Shown here: in pieces, positions 8,466 to 18,059 of the stretch
How the letters are laid out: the number at the start of each line of letters is the position of its first letter
How positions within the stretch are numbered: the first letter of the stretch is position 1
Assembly (NCBI GenBank): GCA_903864275.1
Contig: CAIPFE010000027.1
Coordinates: 1-37,145 of the forward strand
DNA from: an uncultured Mucilaginibacter sp.
GTDB lineage: Bacteria > Bacteroidota > Bacteroidia > Sphingobacteriales > Sphingobacteriaceae
Reading direction: 5' to 3'
Length of the DNA stretch: 37,145 bases
Made by a program: the position numbers and the translations under genes
Notes under the pieces: model-generated
What the model was told of the DNA's origin: nothing
Databases searched by the model: none
What the model saw: the letters and a program-made list of their open reading frames with translations, nothing else

Positions 8466-8753
8466 ATGTTTAATTTTTACCCTATGAATGCCATTAAAAT
8501 ATCTTTACATACGAAAGTCCATAAGTGGATCGATACCATCGGTTTCAGGCTTAATGAGTCTCAAACCAACTTTAAAAGCAACGTAACGACGAACCATTAT
8601 TTTTTCAAAACTTTTAACTTTTTTGAAAAATCGAAAAATAATGACCCGGAAAATTCAAAGTTTTTATGTTTTGATACTTACGGAGAAACCATAAAGGTTA
8701 AATCACTTTTAGATCTGCAAACAGCTTTTTTTGAGAACATCAGTCAGTTGTAG
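8466..8753 (+). CDS. Small hypothetical protein (95 aa)
   Basis: I do not recognise this protein. It is hydrophilic and rich in Lys, Asn and Phe, with no signal peptide, membrane segment or cysteine pair. The ATG at 8466 is used here; a second in-frame ATG at 8484 (MNAIKIS) is an equally good start. A strong stem-loop terminator lies 65 bases after the stop, and no other gene occupies this strand, so it is plausibly a real short transcript. Base composition is as AT-rich as the surrounding intergenic DNA, which argues for caution. Confidence 0.4.
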   Translation: MFNFYPMNAIKISLHTKVHKWIDTIGFRLNESQTNFKSNVTTNHYFFKTFNFFEKSKNNDPENSKFLCFDTYGETIKVKSLLDLQTAFFENISQL

Positions 8754-8817
8754 AACACAACATGTTACTTATTGTTTTCTTTCATAATATTTATTAATAA
8801 AAAGGGCGTTTACCAAC

Positions 8818-8854
8818 AAAAAAGTCCTGCTCAGGTGATGAACAGGACTTTTTT
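8818..8854. terminator. Bidirectional rho-independent terminator
   Basis: Perfect stem aaaaaagtcctg (8818-8829) with caggactttttt (8843-8854) around a 13-base loop. Because A-runs and T-runs flank both sides, it gives a U-tract in either direction. It can therefore end both the small ORF (plus strand) and the metalloprotease gene (minus strand, whose stop is at 8935). Confidence 0.88.
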
Positions 8855-8934
8855 TATGATGTCATAGGTCTTCTTTGTGCCACCCCTAAAGTTAAAGCCG
8901 CACTCGGTTGGACTTCCCGACTTTTCGGACTATC

Positions 8935-11541
8935 TTAATTTGAGTAAGGCTCCATTTTTTCGTCGGCAGGAAGATCGATAGTTAAACCCCGGCCCCCCGG
9001 AGCAGCCGGCAAATTAACGATTGGCCGGGTTGGGTTCAGCGCTTCTTTTATACGCAAATGCAGATCTGAGAAATGGGCGGCGGTAATGGCATCGCCGCCT
9101 TTTGGCAAGCGCGCATCAATAAGCTTTAATTCGGCACGCACCATTGGCCTGATATCCGATAAAGCAATGTTTATGGGTGTTAAACCCAAATTAGCCAATT
9201 GCGTGGCCGAAAGGCCTGGTATGCCCTTGAAATCATCATTCAATAAACCTTTTAAATCCTCGACATAGCTTCGTTGTAGGTTGCGTTTAAATCCATCCGG
9301 CACAGTCGAATTAAATATACCTGAACGCAGATCGGTAAATAATTCAGTTACCGTATAAGCATTCACGCCATTTTTGGCTTCGTTATCATATATACGCGCC
9401 AATCTCGACGCAGAAAGCACATTGTTCAAGGTATTAACCTGGACATTTTTTATGCGGCCCATTAATATGACGTTATCAAATTTGCTTGCCTCCTGGGCGT
9501 CTATTAACCAATATGGGGTGGTAAACAGTTGTTTGTTAAAAAACAAAACCGCATCGTGCTGCTTGTCCTTACTGATAAAATCGTATACAGGACCGTTTTG
9601 ATCATAAGTTTTAAAATTTTCGTTCATGCCGCCAATATTTGTGGCAACGTGCCCCATATAACGGGAATACTGCGTTAAAACTTCATAATATATTTCCTGC
9701 AAGTCGCTGTAATCCTCGCCTTTTTGAAAGGTCCATTTTTCAATATTTGGTAAAATGCGTTTCAAATTGGCAATACCGTAAGTACTCGCCTTCATAGCAT
9801 TATCGCCAAGGTCTTCACTCTGTAAACGCGGATCAATACTTGTTCCCTGGCGGCCATAATAATATAGCGGGTTGCCGGCTTTTTCTTTTGTCCATTCGTC
9901 CAGGATCTCTTTTTCTTGCTTTGATGTTTTATTACCAGGGAACCAGGTATAACCCCATTTTATGGCCCATCTATCGTATTCGCCTATTTGCGGGTAAAAA
10001 TGTTTGACGCCGTCGCCGGGCTGTGCAATGTAATTAAAGCGCGCGTAATCCATAATCGACGGCGCCGTGCCATGTTTATCAGTAAATGTTTTTGACCGTA
10101 ACGAATCCACGGGATAGGCATAACTCGAGCCAAAATTATGCGGTAGACCAAGCGTATGGCCAATTTCATGCGAGGATACGAAACGGATTAGTTCGCCCAT
10201 TTGCTCATCGGTAAATTTGGCGTGGCGGGCGTCAGGATTGGCCGCTGCAGTTTGTACAAAATACCAGTTGCGCAATAACTCCATTACATTATGGTACCAG
10301 CCTAAATGGCTTTCGAGGATTTCGCCTGTACGCGGGTCCGCTACATGCGGCCCGTAGGCGTTTTCCACATCCGATGCAAAATATCTTACCACGGCATAAC
10401 GGGCGTCTTCCGTGCTAAACCCGGGGTCTTCTTTAACAGTAGGCGCTTCCTTGCCGATAATTGCATTTTTAAACCCGGCGGCTTCAAAAGCTTTTTGCCA
10501 GTCGTTTATGCCGGCAATAAGATAAGGCACCCACTTTTTTGGTGTCGCTGGGTCGATATAAAAGATGATGGGCTTTTTAGGCTCAACCAAGTCGCCGCGC
10601 TGATAAGCCGCTTCGTCTTTTGGCTCTAATTTCCAGCGGTGTATGTACGAAGTAACCAGCGCCTTTTGCGCATCTGTTCCGTAATCGGTTTGGCTCTGGC
10701 CGAAAAAACCTACCCTGGTATCTCTTAAACGGGCTGTCATAGGTGTCTTCGGCAATAATAACATAGAAGTATTCAGTTCGAACGATATGGCCGCATTGCT
10801 GTTATCGGTAGGCGATTCGGTGGCGCGGTAGGTTTTTAAAACACGCGCCTCGATATTTATGGGGAAGCTTTTGATCGTATCTATATACGACCTGGTGTTG
10901 TCGAGCGTTGAAACTTTATAAGCTTTTTTTAATTCGTCGGGTATGCCGATCGCAGTAGCATCGCCGCCATAAAAATCGGTTACGTCAATCACAACGCCGG
11001 TTGTATCTTTATTGTAGGCTTTAATATCAAACGAAGCCAGTACTGCATCAAGATTGGAGTTTTTAACTGAGCGGTACATATCGCTGGTACTATCGGCCCG
11101 TATGGCGTAGCTTGGCACCCGGATAAACACCTGTTTATCATGTTTCTCCCATTTCCATACCTGTTCGTTTGCTTCTTCGCCGCCATATTGTTCGTTGGGC
11201 ACTTTTACATCAGCGGGGGTTTTGGCCAGGCGGGTAACCACCAGCATTTCGCGGCCCAGCATTGAGTCGGGGATCTCGTAGTAATATTTCCCCTCAACTT
11301 TATAGGTATTAAAAAGGCCTTTGTCTACTTTTGTTTTGGCAGGGATCAGATCGCTAAATTTCTTAATTCCTTCCTTTTTAGCCGGGCCAACGGTGGCTGT
11401 AGCTGTTGAACCACCGGCTGTTGAAGTTGTTTTAACAGTAACCGTTTGCGCCTCTTTTTTGGTAGCGCATGAACTTGCCGCAAATGCAAGTACAATGCTT
11501 GCGATAAATAAATAATGACTTGCTTTTAATGATCTTGACAT
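8935..11541 (-). CDS. Zinc-dependent metalloprotease lipoprotein (DUF5117/DUF5118/DUF4953 family)
   Basis: A large 868-residue surface or periplasmic protease. The N-terminus is a lipoprotein signal with ASSC giving lipidated C25, followed by a Thr/Ala-rich linker. Residues about 57-310 resemble the DUF5118 and DUF5117 domains that precede the catalytic part. The metzincin zinc site HEIGHTLGLPH is intact (H458, E459, H462, H468), and SIMDY (M497) supplies the Met-turn, so the enzyme should be active. The remaining 350 residues correspond to the DUF4953-type extension. Length and architecture are normal for Bacteroidetes members; the physiological substrate is not known for the family. The gene has no operon partner: terminator 8818-8854 lies downstream and a 480-base gap upstream. 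Confidence 0.93.
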   Translation of the reverse strand: MSRSLKASHYLFIASIVLAFAASSCATKKEAQTVTVKTTSTAGGSTATATVGPAKKEGIKKFSDLIPAKTKVDKGLFNTYKVEGKYYYEIPDSMLGREMLVVTRLAKTPADVKVPNEQYGGEEANEQVWKWEKHDKQVFIRVPSYAIRADSTSDMYRSVKNSNLDAVLASFDIKAYNKDTTGVVIDVTDFYGGDATAIGIPDELKKAYKVSTLDNTRSYIDTIKSFPINIEARVLKTYRATESPTDNSNAAISFELNTSMLLLPKTPMTARLRDTRVGFFGQSQTDYGTDAQKALVTSYIHRWKLEPKDEAAYQRGDLVEPKKPIIFYIDPATPKKWVPYLIAGINDWQKAFEAAGFKNAIIGKEAPTVKEDPGFSTEDARYAVVRYFASDVENAYGPHVADPRTGEILESHLGWYHNVMELLRNWYFVQTAAANPDARHAKFTDEQMGELIRFVSSHEIGHTLGLPHNFGSSYAYPVDSLRSKTFTDKHGTAPSIMDYARFNYIAQPGDGVKHFYPQIGEYDRWAIKWGYTWFPGNKTSKQEKEILDEWTKEKAGNPLYYYGRQGTSIDPRLQSEDLGDNAMKASTYGIANLKRILPNIEKWTFQKGEDYSDLQEIYYEVLTQYSRYMGHVATNIGGMNENFKTYDQNGPVYDFISKDKQHDAVLFFNKQLFTTPYWLIDAQEASKFDNVILMGRIKNVQVNTLNNVLSASRLARIYDNEAKNGVNAYTVTELFTDLRSGIFNSTVPDGFKRNLQRSYVEDLKGLLNDDFKGIPGLSATQLANLGLTPINIALSDIRPMVRAELKLIDARLPKGGDAITAAHFSDLHLRIKEALNPTRPIVNLPAAPGGRGLTIDLPADEKMEPYSN

Positions 11542-12021
11542 ATCAATAATTAAATAATTTGGGTAAAGATGTAAACTTAGGTAAAATACATACTTTTTAA
11601 TAATCGCAAATGGTTTTGTTACAAAAAAGGAGGGGAATAGTTATTTTGAAAGGCAGGTTAAGGGAGCAAGTGTAGGTGATACAGCAAAGGATAGACATAA
11701 GGCCGGATTTAATTATCCTTAAATATTAATTGAGTTCCCAAAGTATCATGGCCGATTAGTTTAGGTTTTTCAATTCCGTGATAAGACGGCGGCTTTCCTT
11801 CCTTTATTAACTTCTTACGGGTGTTTTTTTTCTAAGCAAAGGTTAATTATTAACTATTGCAATATCGGACGTTGCCTATTAATTAATAGTTGATATTCAA
11901 CCATTTATGTAAAAAAAGTATTGCATTTACGGCATAATTTATTTTATCTTTGGAAAGAATATATAGTCGTTAGCCAATAAAACAAACAAATATTTTTAAT
12001 TAAGGCCTAAACTCTAAATCA
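11542..12021. other. 480-base divergent intergenic region
   Basis: This region separates the metalloprotease (minus) from the first NHL/cadherin-like surface protein (plus). The right end holds a good promoter for the latter (11945-11952). The left 350 bases contain no ORF of note, no repeat array and no strong hairpin. A purine-rich segment at about 11625-11700 is unremarkable. I see no convincing minus-strand TAnnTTTG for the metalloprotease. Confidence 0.5.
11921..11952 (+). promoter_or_regulatory. Bacteroidetes promoter (TTG at -33, TATCTTTG at -7)
   Basis: TATCTTTG at 11945-11952 is an exact TAnnTTTG. TTG at 11921-11923 lies 21 bases upstream, close to the usual spacing. Transcription would start near 11958, giving a leader of about 60 bases before the ATG at 12022. 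Confidence 0.7.
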
Positions 12022-15000
12022 ATGTTTAAAACTTTACGTTACACTCTTTTTCTTCTTTTAATTGCCGCATTTACAGTTAGTTATGCGCAGGTGCCCGTAG
12101 TCAGCTACAACAGCCCTCAAACATATTTTCAAGGTGCGGCTATTACGCCGTTAGTGCCAACAAGCAGTGGAGTAGCTGCTCCGGGTTCAGGTACCGGCAT
12201 AGTTACCCTGGCCTCGGGGTTTAATAACCTTACAGGTATAGCGGTAGACCATGCAGGCAACGTTTATGTCGCAGACAATTTAAATAACGCAATTAGGGAA
12301 ATCCCTGTCGGGGGAGGAGCCACCCTTACGCTGGGTTCCGGCTTTATTACCCCTACGGGAGTAGCCGTGGATGCTGCGGGTAATGTTTTTCTGATCGATT
12401 TCGGCAACAATGCACTAAAGGAAATACCTGTTAACGGCGGCGCTATTCTTACTTTGGCATCAGGGTTCAATTCTCCATATGGTGTAGCAGTAGATGCTGC
12501 GGGCAACTTGTTTGTTAGCGACTCAAACAACAACGAAGTAAAAGAATTTCTTGCTGGCAGCCGTAATATGGTTGTTGTGGCTTCAGGCCTTGATCATCCT
12601 ACCGGTATAGCCCTGGATGCTAGTGATAATATTTATGTAGCGGATCGCAGCAGCAATACCATAAAAAAAATACTTGCAGGCAGTGGAACAATCGTCACTT
12701 TAGCACCGGGGAACGGTAACCCGAACGGCGTTGCCGTGGATTCCTTTGGGAATGTTTATTTTGCCGATACCAACAATACTTCGATCATCGAGATCCCGGT
12801 AGGCGGTGGAAGCGTTATTCCGATAGGTTCCGGCTTTATTACCCCAACAGCGGTTGCCGTAGATGGAGCCAACATTGTGTTTGTAGGCGATAACGGAAAT
12901 ACCGCTGTTAAGAAACTTGCACCGGCAGGGGGCTATTTTATCTCTCCAGCTTTACCTGCAGGCTTAAGTCTTGATAACGCTACGGGCATCATCAGCGGGA
13001 CACCAACTGTAGCAAGCGCTGCAACAAACTATACCGTTACCGCATATAACAGTACCGGTGGTACTGCGGCCAATGTAAACATTACAGTAACCAATGCCTT
13101 GTTAAGCGGTCTAAGTTTAACCCCGGCTTCAACACTTACCTCGGTAACTGGCCCGGGTTTTAAGAATTATACAGCCGCTGTTGCCAATACTGTAACAAGC
13201 GTTACGGTTACCCCTACCGAACGGATCGCAAATACAACCATAACGGTTAATGGTGTTTCTGTAGCTTCAGGAACGGCATCGGCGGGTATACCTTTATCGA
13301 CAGGGCCAAATACCATTACCATTGTAGCAACCGCGCCAGGCGGCGCCACAAGCCAAACGTATATCATAACCGTTGGCCGGGGGGCAAGCGTTGCCACCCT
13401 TAGCAGTATCAAACTGACCCCCGCTTCCGCATTAACCAATACAGGAACGAGCGGCACCACAACAACTTATACCACATCGGTCAGCAATGCTACGGCGGCG
13501 GTAACAGTCACACCCACAGCACAGGACGCCAATGCAAAAATAACGGTGAACAGCGCAATAGTAGCATCGGGAACAGCATCAGGAAGCATTCCATTGGTTG
13601 TTGGCAGCAATACGATCACGACTATTGTAACCGCACAGAATGGCGTAACAACCGCAACCTACGTTATAACTATTACCCGAGCGGCGTCAAGTAACGCTAC
13701 CCTGAGCGCAATAAAGCTTACCCCGGCTTCTGCATTAACAAATACCGGCACAGTTGGCAGTACAACAACCTACACTACATCGGTCAGCAATGCCACCGCA
13801 TCCGTGACCGTTACGGCAACGGCCGCCGATCCTGGTGCTACGATAACAGTAAACGGCGTTGCGGTGGCTTCAGGAACAGCATCAGGAAGTATTGCTTTGA
13901 CAGAGGGCACTGCTACCAGTATCAATACCGTAGTAACTGCTGCCGATGGCGTAACAACCCACACTTATTCAATAATTGTTACCCGCGCGGCGTCAAATAA
14001 TGCGGGCCTTGCAGGTTTGGGGATCAGCAGCGGCACTTTAGCGCCGGCATTTGCTACAGCCACAACCAGTTATGCAGTGAGTGTAACCAATGCGACAACC
14101 AGCATAGCTGTGACCCCAACGACCAGTGACCCCAACGCGACCATAAAGGTTAACGGCACAGTTGTAACATCCGGGGCAACATCCGCATCATTTGCATTAG
14201 CCGAAGGCGTTGTTACTACTATCACTACGGTGGTAACTGCCCAGGATAATTCAACAACCAAAACCTACACCATAGCTGTAACCAGGGCAAAATCCTCTAA
14301 CGCTGCTCTTTCAAACCTGGTATTAAGCGGCGGTACATTAACCCCGGCTTTTTCAACCGGCATTATCAGCTACACTGCCAGTGTAAGCAGCGCAACAACG
14401 GCTGTTACTTTAACGCCTACTGCCGGTGACGCAAATGCAACGATAAAGTTAAATGGAACTGCAATAAAATCGGGAGTAACATCGGCAAGCCTGCCTTTAG
14501 CCACCGGAACCAATAATTTCATCATTGCAGTTACCGCACAGGATGGCGTAACAACTGAAACTTATATCGTAACCGTAGGCCGCGGTTCAAACAATGCGGT
14601 GCTGAGCACAATAAAGCTGACCCCTGCTTCAACACTGACCAATACAGGTACAAGCGGCAATACTACAACGTACACGACAACTGCCGCCGCCGGCACCACA
14701 TCGGCGACAGTTACAGCAACAACTTCAGACCCTACTGCGACCATAAAAGTGAACGGCACAGCGGTAACCTCAGGCGCGGCATCACAGGCTATTGCTATAG
14801 CAGTTGGCCAAACTATTATCAATACTGTGGTAACAGCGCAGGACGGGGTAACAACCAAGACCTATTCAATAGTTGTAACCCGTACGGCATCGGCTATTGC
14901 TACATTGAGCGCAATAAAATTGACCCCTGCTTCAACGCTAACAAATACCGGTACAGTTGGCACTACAACAACCTATACCACACCGGTCGCCTATGCCACG

Positions 15001-15864
15001 GCATCGGTGACCGTTACGGCAACAGCTCAGGATGCCACGGCCACAATAAAAGTAAATGGGATAGCTGTCGCTTCGGGGGCAGCATCGGGATCGATAGCTT
15101 TGGCAGTTGGCAATAATACTATTAACACCGTGGTAACCGCACAGGACGGCACAACAACCCATACTTATGCTATCGTTGTGACCCGTGCGGCGCCATCAAC
15201 CAATGCCGCGCTGAGCACAATAAAACTAACCCCGGCTACAGCATTAACTAATACCGGCACTGTTGGTAATACAACAAGTTACACAGCATCAGTAAGTAAT
15301 GCAACCACATCGGTTACCGTTACTGCAACAACTGCAGATGCCAACGCAAAAATAAAAGTGAACGGGACCGCGGTCGCATCGGGTACAGCATCAGGAAGTA
15401 TTGCTTTAGCTGTTGGTACCACCACGATAACCACCGTAGTAACTGCCCAGGATGGGACAACAACGCATACTTATTCTATAGCTGTTACCAGGGCAACTGG
15501 CCCGCTGCATAGTCTTTATTTGCCGGTACAACCAATAAGTGTTACAGAACCTGCCGATAAAATAACCATTGAAAATGATGGTATAATGGTACACCCGGGC
15601 CTTTCTCCAAATGGCGATGGCATTAATGATGTCCTTACTATCGACGGGATAACCGCCTATCCGGAAAATCATTTAACAATCATCGACCGAAATGGTTCAT
15701 TGATATACCAGGCAAAAGGCTATGACAATAGTGTTAAAGCATTTGATGGGCACTCGGGTATAAATGGCAAACTACTGCAGTCAGGTACTTATTTTTATTC
15801 GCTTGACTATAAAGTTAACGGGCAGAGCAAACATAAAACGGGGTATATCGTGCTCAGATATTGA
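12022..15864 (+). CDS. Giant surface protein: NHL propeller, Ig-like, eight cadherin-like repeats, T9SS sorting domain
   Basis: A secreted 1280-residue protein. Signal peptide 1-23 (ends SYAQ). Residues about 60-305 hold six NHL-type blades with the pattern GVAVDAAGNVFV, enough for one beta-propeller. Next comes a putative-Ig (He_PIG) module (about 306-358, SGTPTVASAATNYTV). Eight cadherin-like beta-sandwich repeats of about 100 residues start near 359, 458, 560, 661, 761, 859, 960 and 1062; most begin LSxIKLTPAS and end TYxIxVTR. The last 100 residues (VHPGLSPNGDGIND through SGTYFYSLDY) are the gliding-motility-associated C-terminal domain that directs export by the type IX system. Propeller plus stalk suggests adhesion or ligand binding at the surface (inference). 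It has its own promoter. A paralogue lies at the right end of the window in the opposite orientation. Confidence 0.9.
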   Translation: MFKTLRYTLFLLLIAAFTVSYAQVPVVSYNSPQTYFQGAAITPLVPTSSGVAAPGSGTGIVTLASGFNNLTGIAVDHAGNVYVADNLNNAIREIPVGGGATLTLGSGFITPTGVAVDAAGNVFLIDFGNNALKEIPVNGGAILTLASGFNSPYGVAVDAAGNLFVSDSNNNEVKEFLAGSRNMVVVASGLDHPTGIALDASDNIYVADRSSNTIKKILAGSGTIVTLAPGNGNPNGVAVDSFGNVYFADTNNTSIIEIPVGGGSVIPIGSGFITPTAVAVDGANIVFVGDNGNTAVKKLAPAGGYFISPALPAGLSLDNATGIISGTPTVASAATNYTVTAYNSTGGTAANVNITVTNALLSGLSLTPASTLTSVTGPGFKNYTAAVANTVTSVTVTPTERIANTTITVNGVSVASGTASAGIPLSTGPNTITIVATAPGGATSQTYIITVGRGASVATLSSIKLTPASALTNTGTSGTTTTYTTSVSNATAAVTVTPTAQDANAKITVNSAIVASGTASGSIPLVVGSNTITTIVTAQNGVTTATYVITITRAASSNATLSAIKLTPASALTNTGTVGSTTTYTTSVSNATASVTVTATAADPGATITVNGVAVASGTASGSIALTEGTATSINTVVTAADGVTTHTYSIIVTRAASNNAGLAGLGISSGTLAPAFATATTSYAVSVTNATTSIAVTPTTSDPNATIKVNGTVVTSGATSASFALAEGVVTTITTVVTAQDNSTTKTYTIAVTRAKSSNAALSNLVLSGGTLTPAFSTGIISYTASVSSATTAVTLTPTAGDANATIKLNGTAIKSGVTSASLPLATGTNNFIIAVTAQDGVTTETYIVTVGRGSNNAVLSTIKLTPASTLTNTGTSGNTTTYTTTAAAGTTSATVTATTSDPTATIKVNGTAVTSGAASQAIAIAVGQTIINTVVTAQDGVTTKTYSIVVTRTASAIATLSAIKLTPASTLTNTGTVGTTTTYTTPVAYATASVTVTATAQDATATIKVNGIAVASGAASGSIALAVGNNTINTVVTAQDGTTTHTYAIVVTRAAPSTNAALSTIKLTPATALTNTGTVGNTTSYTASVSNATTSVTVTATTADANAKIKVNGTAVASGTASGSIALAVGTTTITTVVTAQDGTTTHTYSIAVTRATGPLHSLYLPVQPISVTEPADKITIENDGIMVHPGLSPNGDGINDVLTIDGITAYPENHLTIIDRNGSLIYQAKGYDNSVKAFDGHSGINGKLLQSGTYFYSLDYKVNGQSKHKTGYIVLRY
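13098..15500 (+). repeat. Tandem cadherin-like coding repeats, about 300 bases each, 8 copies
   Basis: Eight in-frame units start at about 13098, 13395, 13699, 14002, 14302, 14596, 14899 and 15207. Six are of the IKLTPAS type and two (the fourth and fifth) are of a shorter-opening type (SSGTLAPAF, SGGTLTPAF). The copies are diverged at the DNA level, in contrast to the more uniform copies in the paralogue at 34-36 kb. Confidence 0.85.
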
Positions 15865-15913
15865 TTGAAATAAGTTAATGGGTTCAGGTTTGAAAAAAGG
15901 GGCTAATTAAACA

Positions 15914-16981
15914 CTAATCCCTGTCCCTGCTGAGCTTGGTGATCGTCAATGGATTTTCTTCAAGTTCAAGCGTTTCGCGGCGGCGCTTAACGATGTGGAT
16001 AGCGGTAAATATAGCTTCGCGAAAGGACACTTCGGAGGCCAGGTTTTTACCGGCGATATCATAAGCTGTTCCATGATCGGGCGACGTGCGTACAAAATTT
16101 AAACCTGCAGTAAAATTAACCCCCGATTCAAAGGCGATCTGTTTAAACGGGATCAGGCCCTGGTCGTGGTACATAGCCAGTACGGCGTCAAACTGCAAAT
16201 AAGTTCCGTTTGCAAAAAAACCATCGGCAGCATAAGGACCAAAAGCAAGTATATTGCTATTCCTTGCTTCTTCAATGGCAGGTGTAATAACTGTTTGTTC
16301 CTCATCGCCAATCAGCCCATTATCGCTCGCGTGCGGGTTTAAACCCAGCACAGCAATTTTGGGCTTGCGTATCCAAAAATCATCGCGCAGGCTGTTATCC
16401 ATGAGCTTAAGTTTCGCCAGTATTTTCTCTGTAGTAATACTTGCGGCTACTTTTGCCAGCGGGATATGCCCGGTAACTACGCCAACCCTTAAGGTATCGC
16501 TCACCAAAAACATCAATGATTCTCCTGCCCCCGCCCGTTCCTGCAAATATTCGGTATGGCCGGGAAAATTAAACTGGTCGCTTTGAATGGTATCTTTATT
16601 TATCGGCGCCGTAACCAGTGCGTCGATATCGCCGTTGACCAGGTCGTTGGTCGCCCGCTCTAATGATATAAACGAATATTTGCCAACCCCGGCATTTGCT
16701 ATGCCAGGCTCGATCTTTACATCTTCTTCCCAGCAATTGATCATGTTGGGTTTTCTTTGATCCTTTTTGCCGGAGACATCGGAAGGATGGCCGATCACAA
16801 AAAAATTAAACTCGTCCAAACCGGTTAAGCGGCGATAAAACGAGGCCACTTTTGTATGGCCGTAAACAATTGGCGTACAATAATCATAAATGCGGCTATC
16901 CGACAAAGTCTTTAAAATTATTTCTAAGCCTATCCCATTTACATCGCCTATACTGATCCCTATTTTTATTTTTTCACTCAT
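15914..16981 (-). CDS. pdxA: 4-hydroxythreonine-4-phosphate dehydrogenase PdxA
   Basis: Cytoplasmic enzyme of the DXP-dependent pyridoxal phosphate pathway. It oxidises 4-phosphohydroxy-L-threonine to the unstable ketone used by PdxJ. The 355-residue length is close to the family norm. The three metal-binding histidines occur in TGHIPL (H172), LNPHAS (H217) and YHDQG (H272), with exactly the spacing of E. coli H166/H211/H266. GHTEYL (141-146) and SPDHGTAYDIAG near the C-terminus are further signatures. It converges on the surface-protein gene with a 49-base gap. Upstream it is divergent from rsmA; the same two genes are co-directional neighbours in the enterobacterial surA-pdxA-ksgA operon. 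Confidence 0.96.
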   Translation of the reverse strand: MSEKIKIGISIGDVNGIGLEIILKTLSDSRIYDYCTPIVYGHTKVASFYRRLTGLDEFNFFVIGHPSDVSGKKDQRKPNMINCWEEDVKIEPGIANAGVGKYSFISLERATNDLVNGDIDALVTAPINKDTIQSDQFNFPGHTEYLQERAGAGESLMFLVSDTLRVGVVTGHIPLAKVAASITTEKILAKLKLMDNSLRDDFWIRKPKIAVLGLNPHASDNGLIGDEEQTVITPAIEEARNSNILAFGPYAADGFFANGTYLQFDAVLAMYHDQGLIPFKQIAFESGVNFTAGLNFVRTSPDHGTAYDIAGKNLASEVSFREAIFTAIHIVKRRRETLELEENPLTITKLSRDRD

Positions 16982-17192
16982 ATTAATATATGATTACACC
17001 GATATGATAATGATCACTCTGGTTTTTTTGTCATTAGTCATTGGTCATTAGGCAATTGTTTGAAAAGTTAACATTTCAACCTTCCAACATTACAACTTTC
17101 CAACAACCTAATCATGCAAATAAAAGATTTTAAGCTTATAGTTAATGATTAAAGCACAAATATGTATAATTTGCCCCGATATTTAATTAATA
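16982..17192. other. pdxA-rsmA divergent intergenic region with short-word repeats
   Basis: The gap holds a tandem short-word stretch (gtcattagtcattggtcatt, about 17031-17050) and a second one built on ccttccaacat/ctttccaac (about 17081-17106). Similar short-word tracts appear in other gaps of this window (23548-23578, 28500-28590). No exact TAnnTTTG is visible for either gene; tataatttg at about 17166-17173 is a near miss upstream of rsmA. Confidence 0.4.
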
Positions 17193-17972
17193 ATGACATT
17201 AGTAAGAGCAAAAAAGCACCTGGGGCAGCATTTCCTTACTGATAAAAATATTGCTGCTAAAATAGTGGAGAGCCTGCGCCCGGGCGATAAGTACAGCCAG
17301 GTGCTGGAGGTCGGCCCCGGAATGGGCATACTCTCTGATATTTTGCTCCAAAAGAGCGAGTACGAGGTTTTCCTTATCGACATAGATACCGAATCGTACC
17401 AATACCTGCAAAAAAAATACCCCCGTTTAGGAGACCGCCTTATAAACGCCGATTTTCTGGATATGGACTTCGCTTCCTATTTTAGCGGGCCGATGGCTAT
17501 TATTGGCAATTTTCCTTATAATATATCCTCGCAAATACTTTTCAAAATACTTGATAACCGGCAACAGGTTATGGAAGTAGTTGGCATGTTTCAAAAAGAA
17601 GTAGCTGAACGGTGTACCACAAAACCAGGCAGCAAAGAGTACGGCATACTCAGCGTATTTTTACAAGCCTATTATAAGGTTGAATACTTGTTTACCGTAA
17701 AAGCGGGGGTTTTTAACCCGCCGCCAAAGGTGTTATCAGCGGTAATCCGGTTAACGCGAAATGAAACCCGGCAATTAAATTGCGATGAAAAACTTTTCTG
17801 GCAAGTTGTAAAGGCGGGCTTCAACCAGCGGAGAAAAACGTTAAGGAACGCTTTATCCTCATTGATAAACAAAGAAAAAATGACGGAGGAGAAAATGCTT
17901 GATCTCAGGGCCGAGCGCTTGAGTGTGGATGATTTCGTAAAATTGACCAATGAGATTACAGCGAATAGATAA
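17193..17972 (+). CDS. rsmA: 16S rRNA dimethyladenosine transferase RsmA (KsgA)
   Basis: Late ribosome-assembly methyltransferase that uses S-adenosylmethionine to make N6,N6-dimethyladenosine at the two adjacent adenines in the 3' terminal hairpin of 16S rRNA. The 259-residue protein has the family opening KKHLGQHFL (8-15), the SAM-binding loop EVGPGMG (39-45), the acidic ribose-binding strand LIDID (61-65) and the catalytic NFPYN (106-110), which corresponds to motif IV NLPYN. The C-terminal helical domain is full length. The start is fixed by the conserved lysine-rich N-terminus. The next gene follows after 87 bases on the same strand but is unrelated in function. Confidence 0.97.
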   Translation: MTLVRAKKHLGQHFLTDKNIAAKIVESLRPGDKYSQVLEVGPGMGILSDILLQKSEYEVFLIDIDTESYQYLQKKYPRLGDRLINADFLDMDFASYFSGPMAIIGNFPYNISSQILFKILDNRQQVMEVVGMFQKEVAERCTTKPGSKEYGILSVFLQAYYKVEYLFTVKAGVFNPPPKVLSAVIRLTRNETRQLNCDEKLFWQVVKAGFNQRRKTLRNALSSLINKEKMTEEKMLDLRAERLSVDDFVKLTNEITANR

Positions 17973-18059
17973 ACATCCGCGTAAAAACATCCGCGTTTGC
18001 TTTAACAGCAGCTCTCTACGTTCGATTAAAATACTGAATTCATTATACTATACATTACA

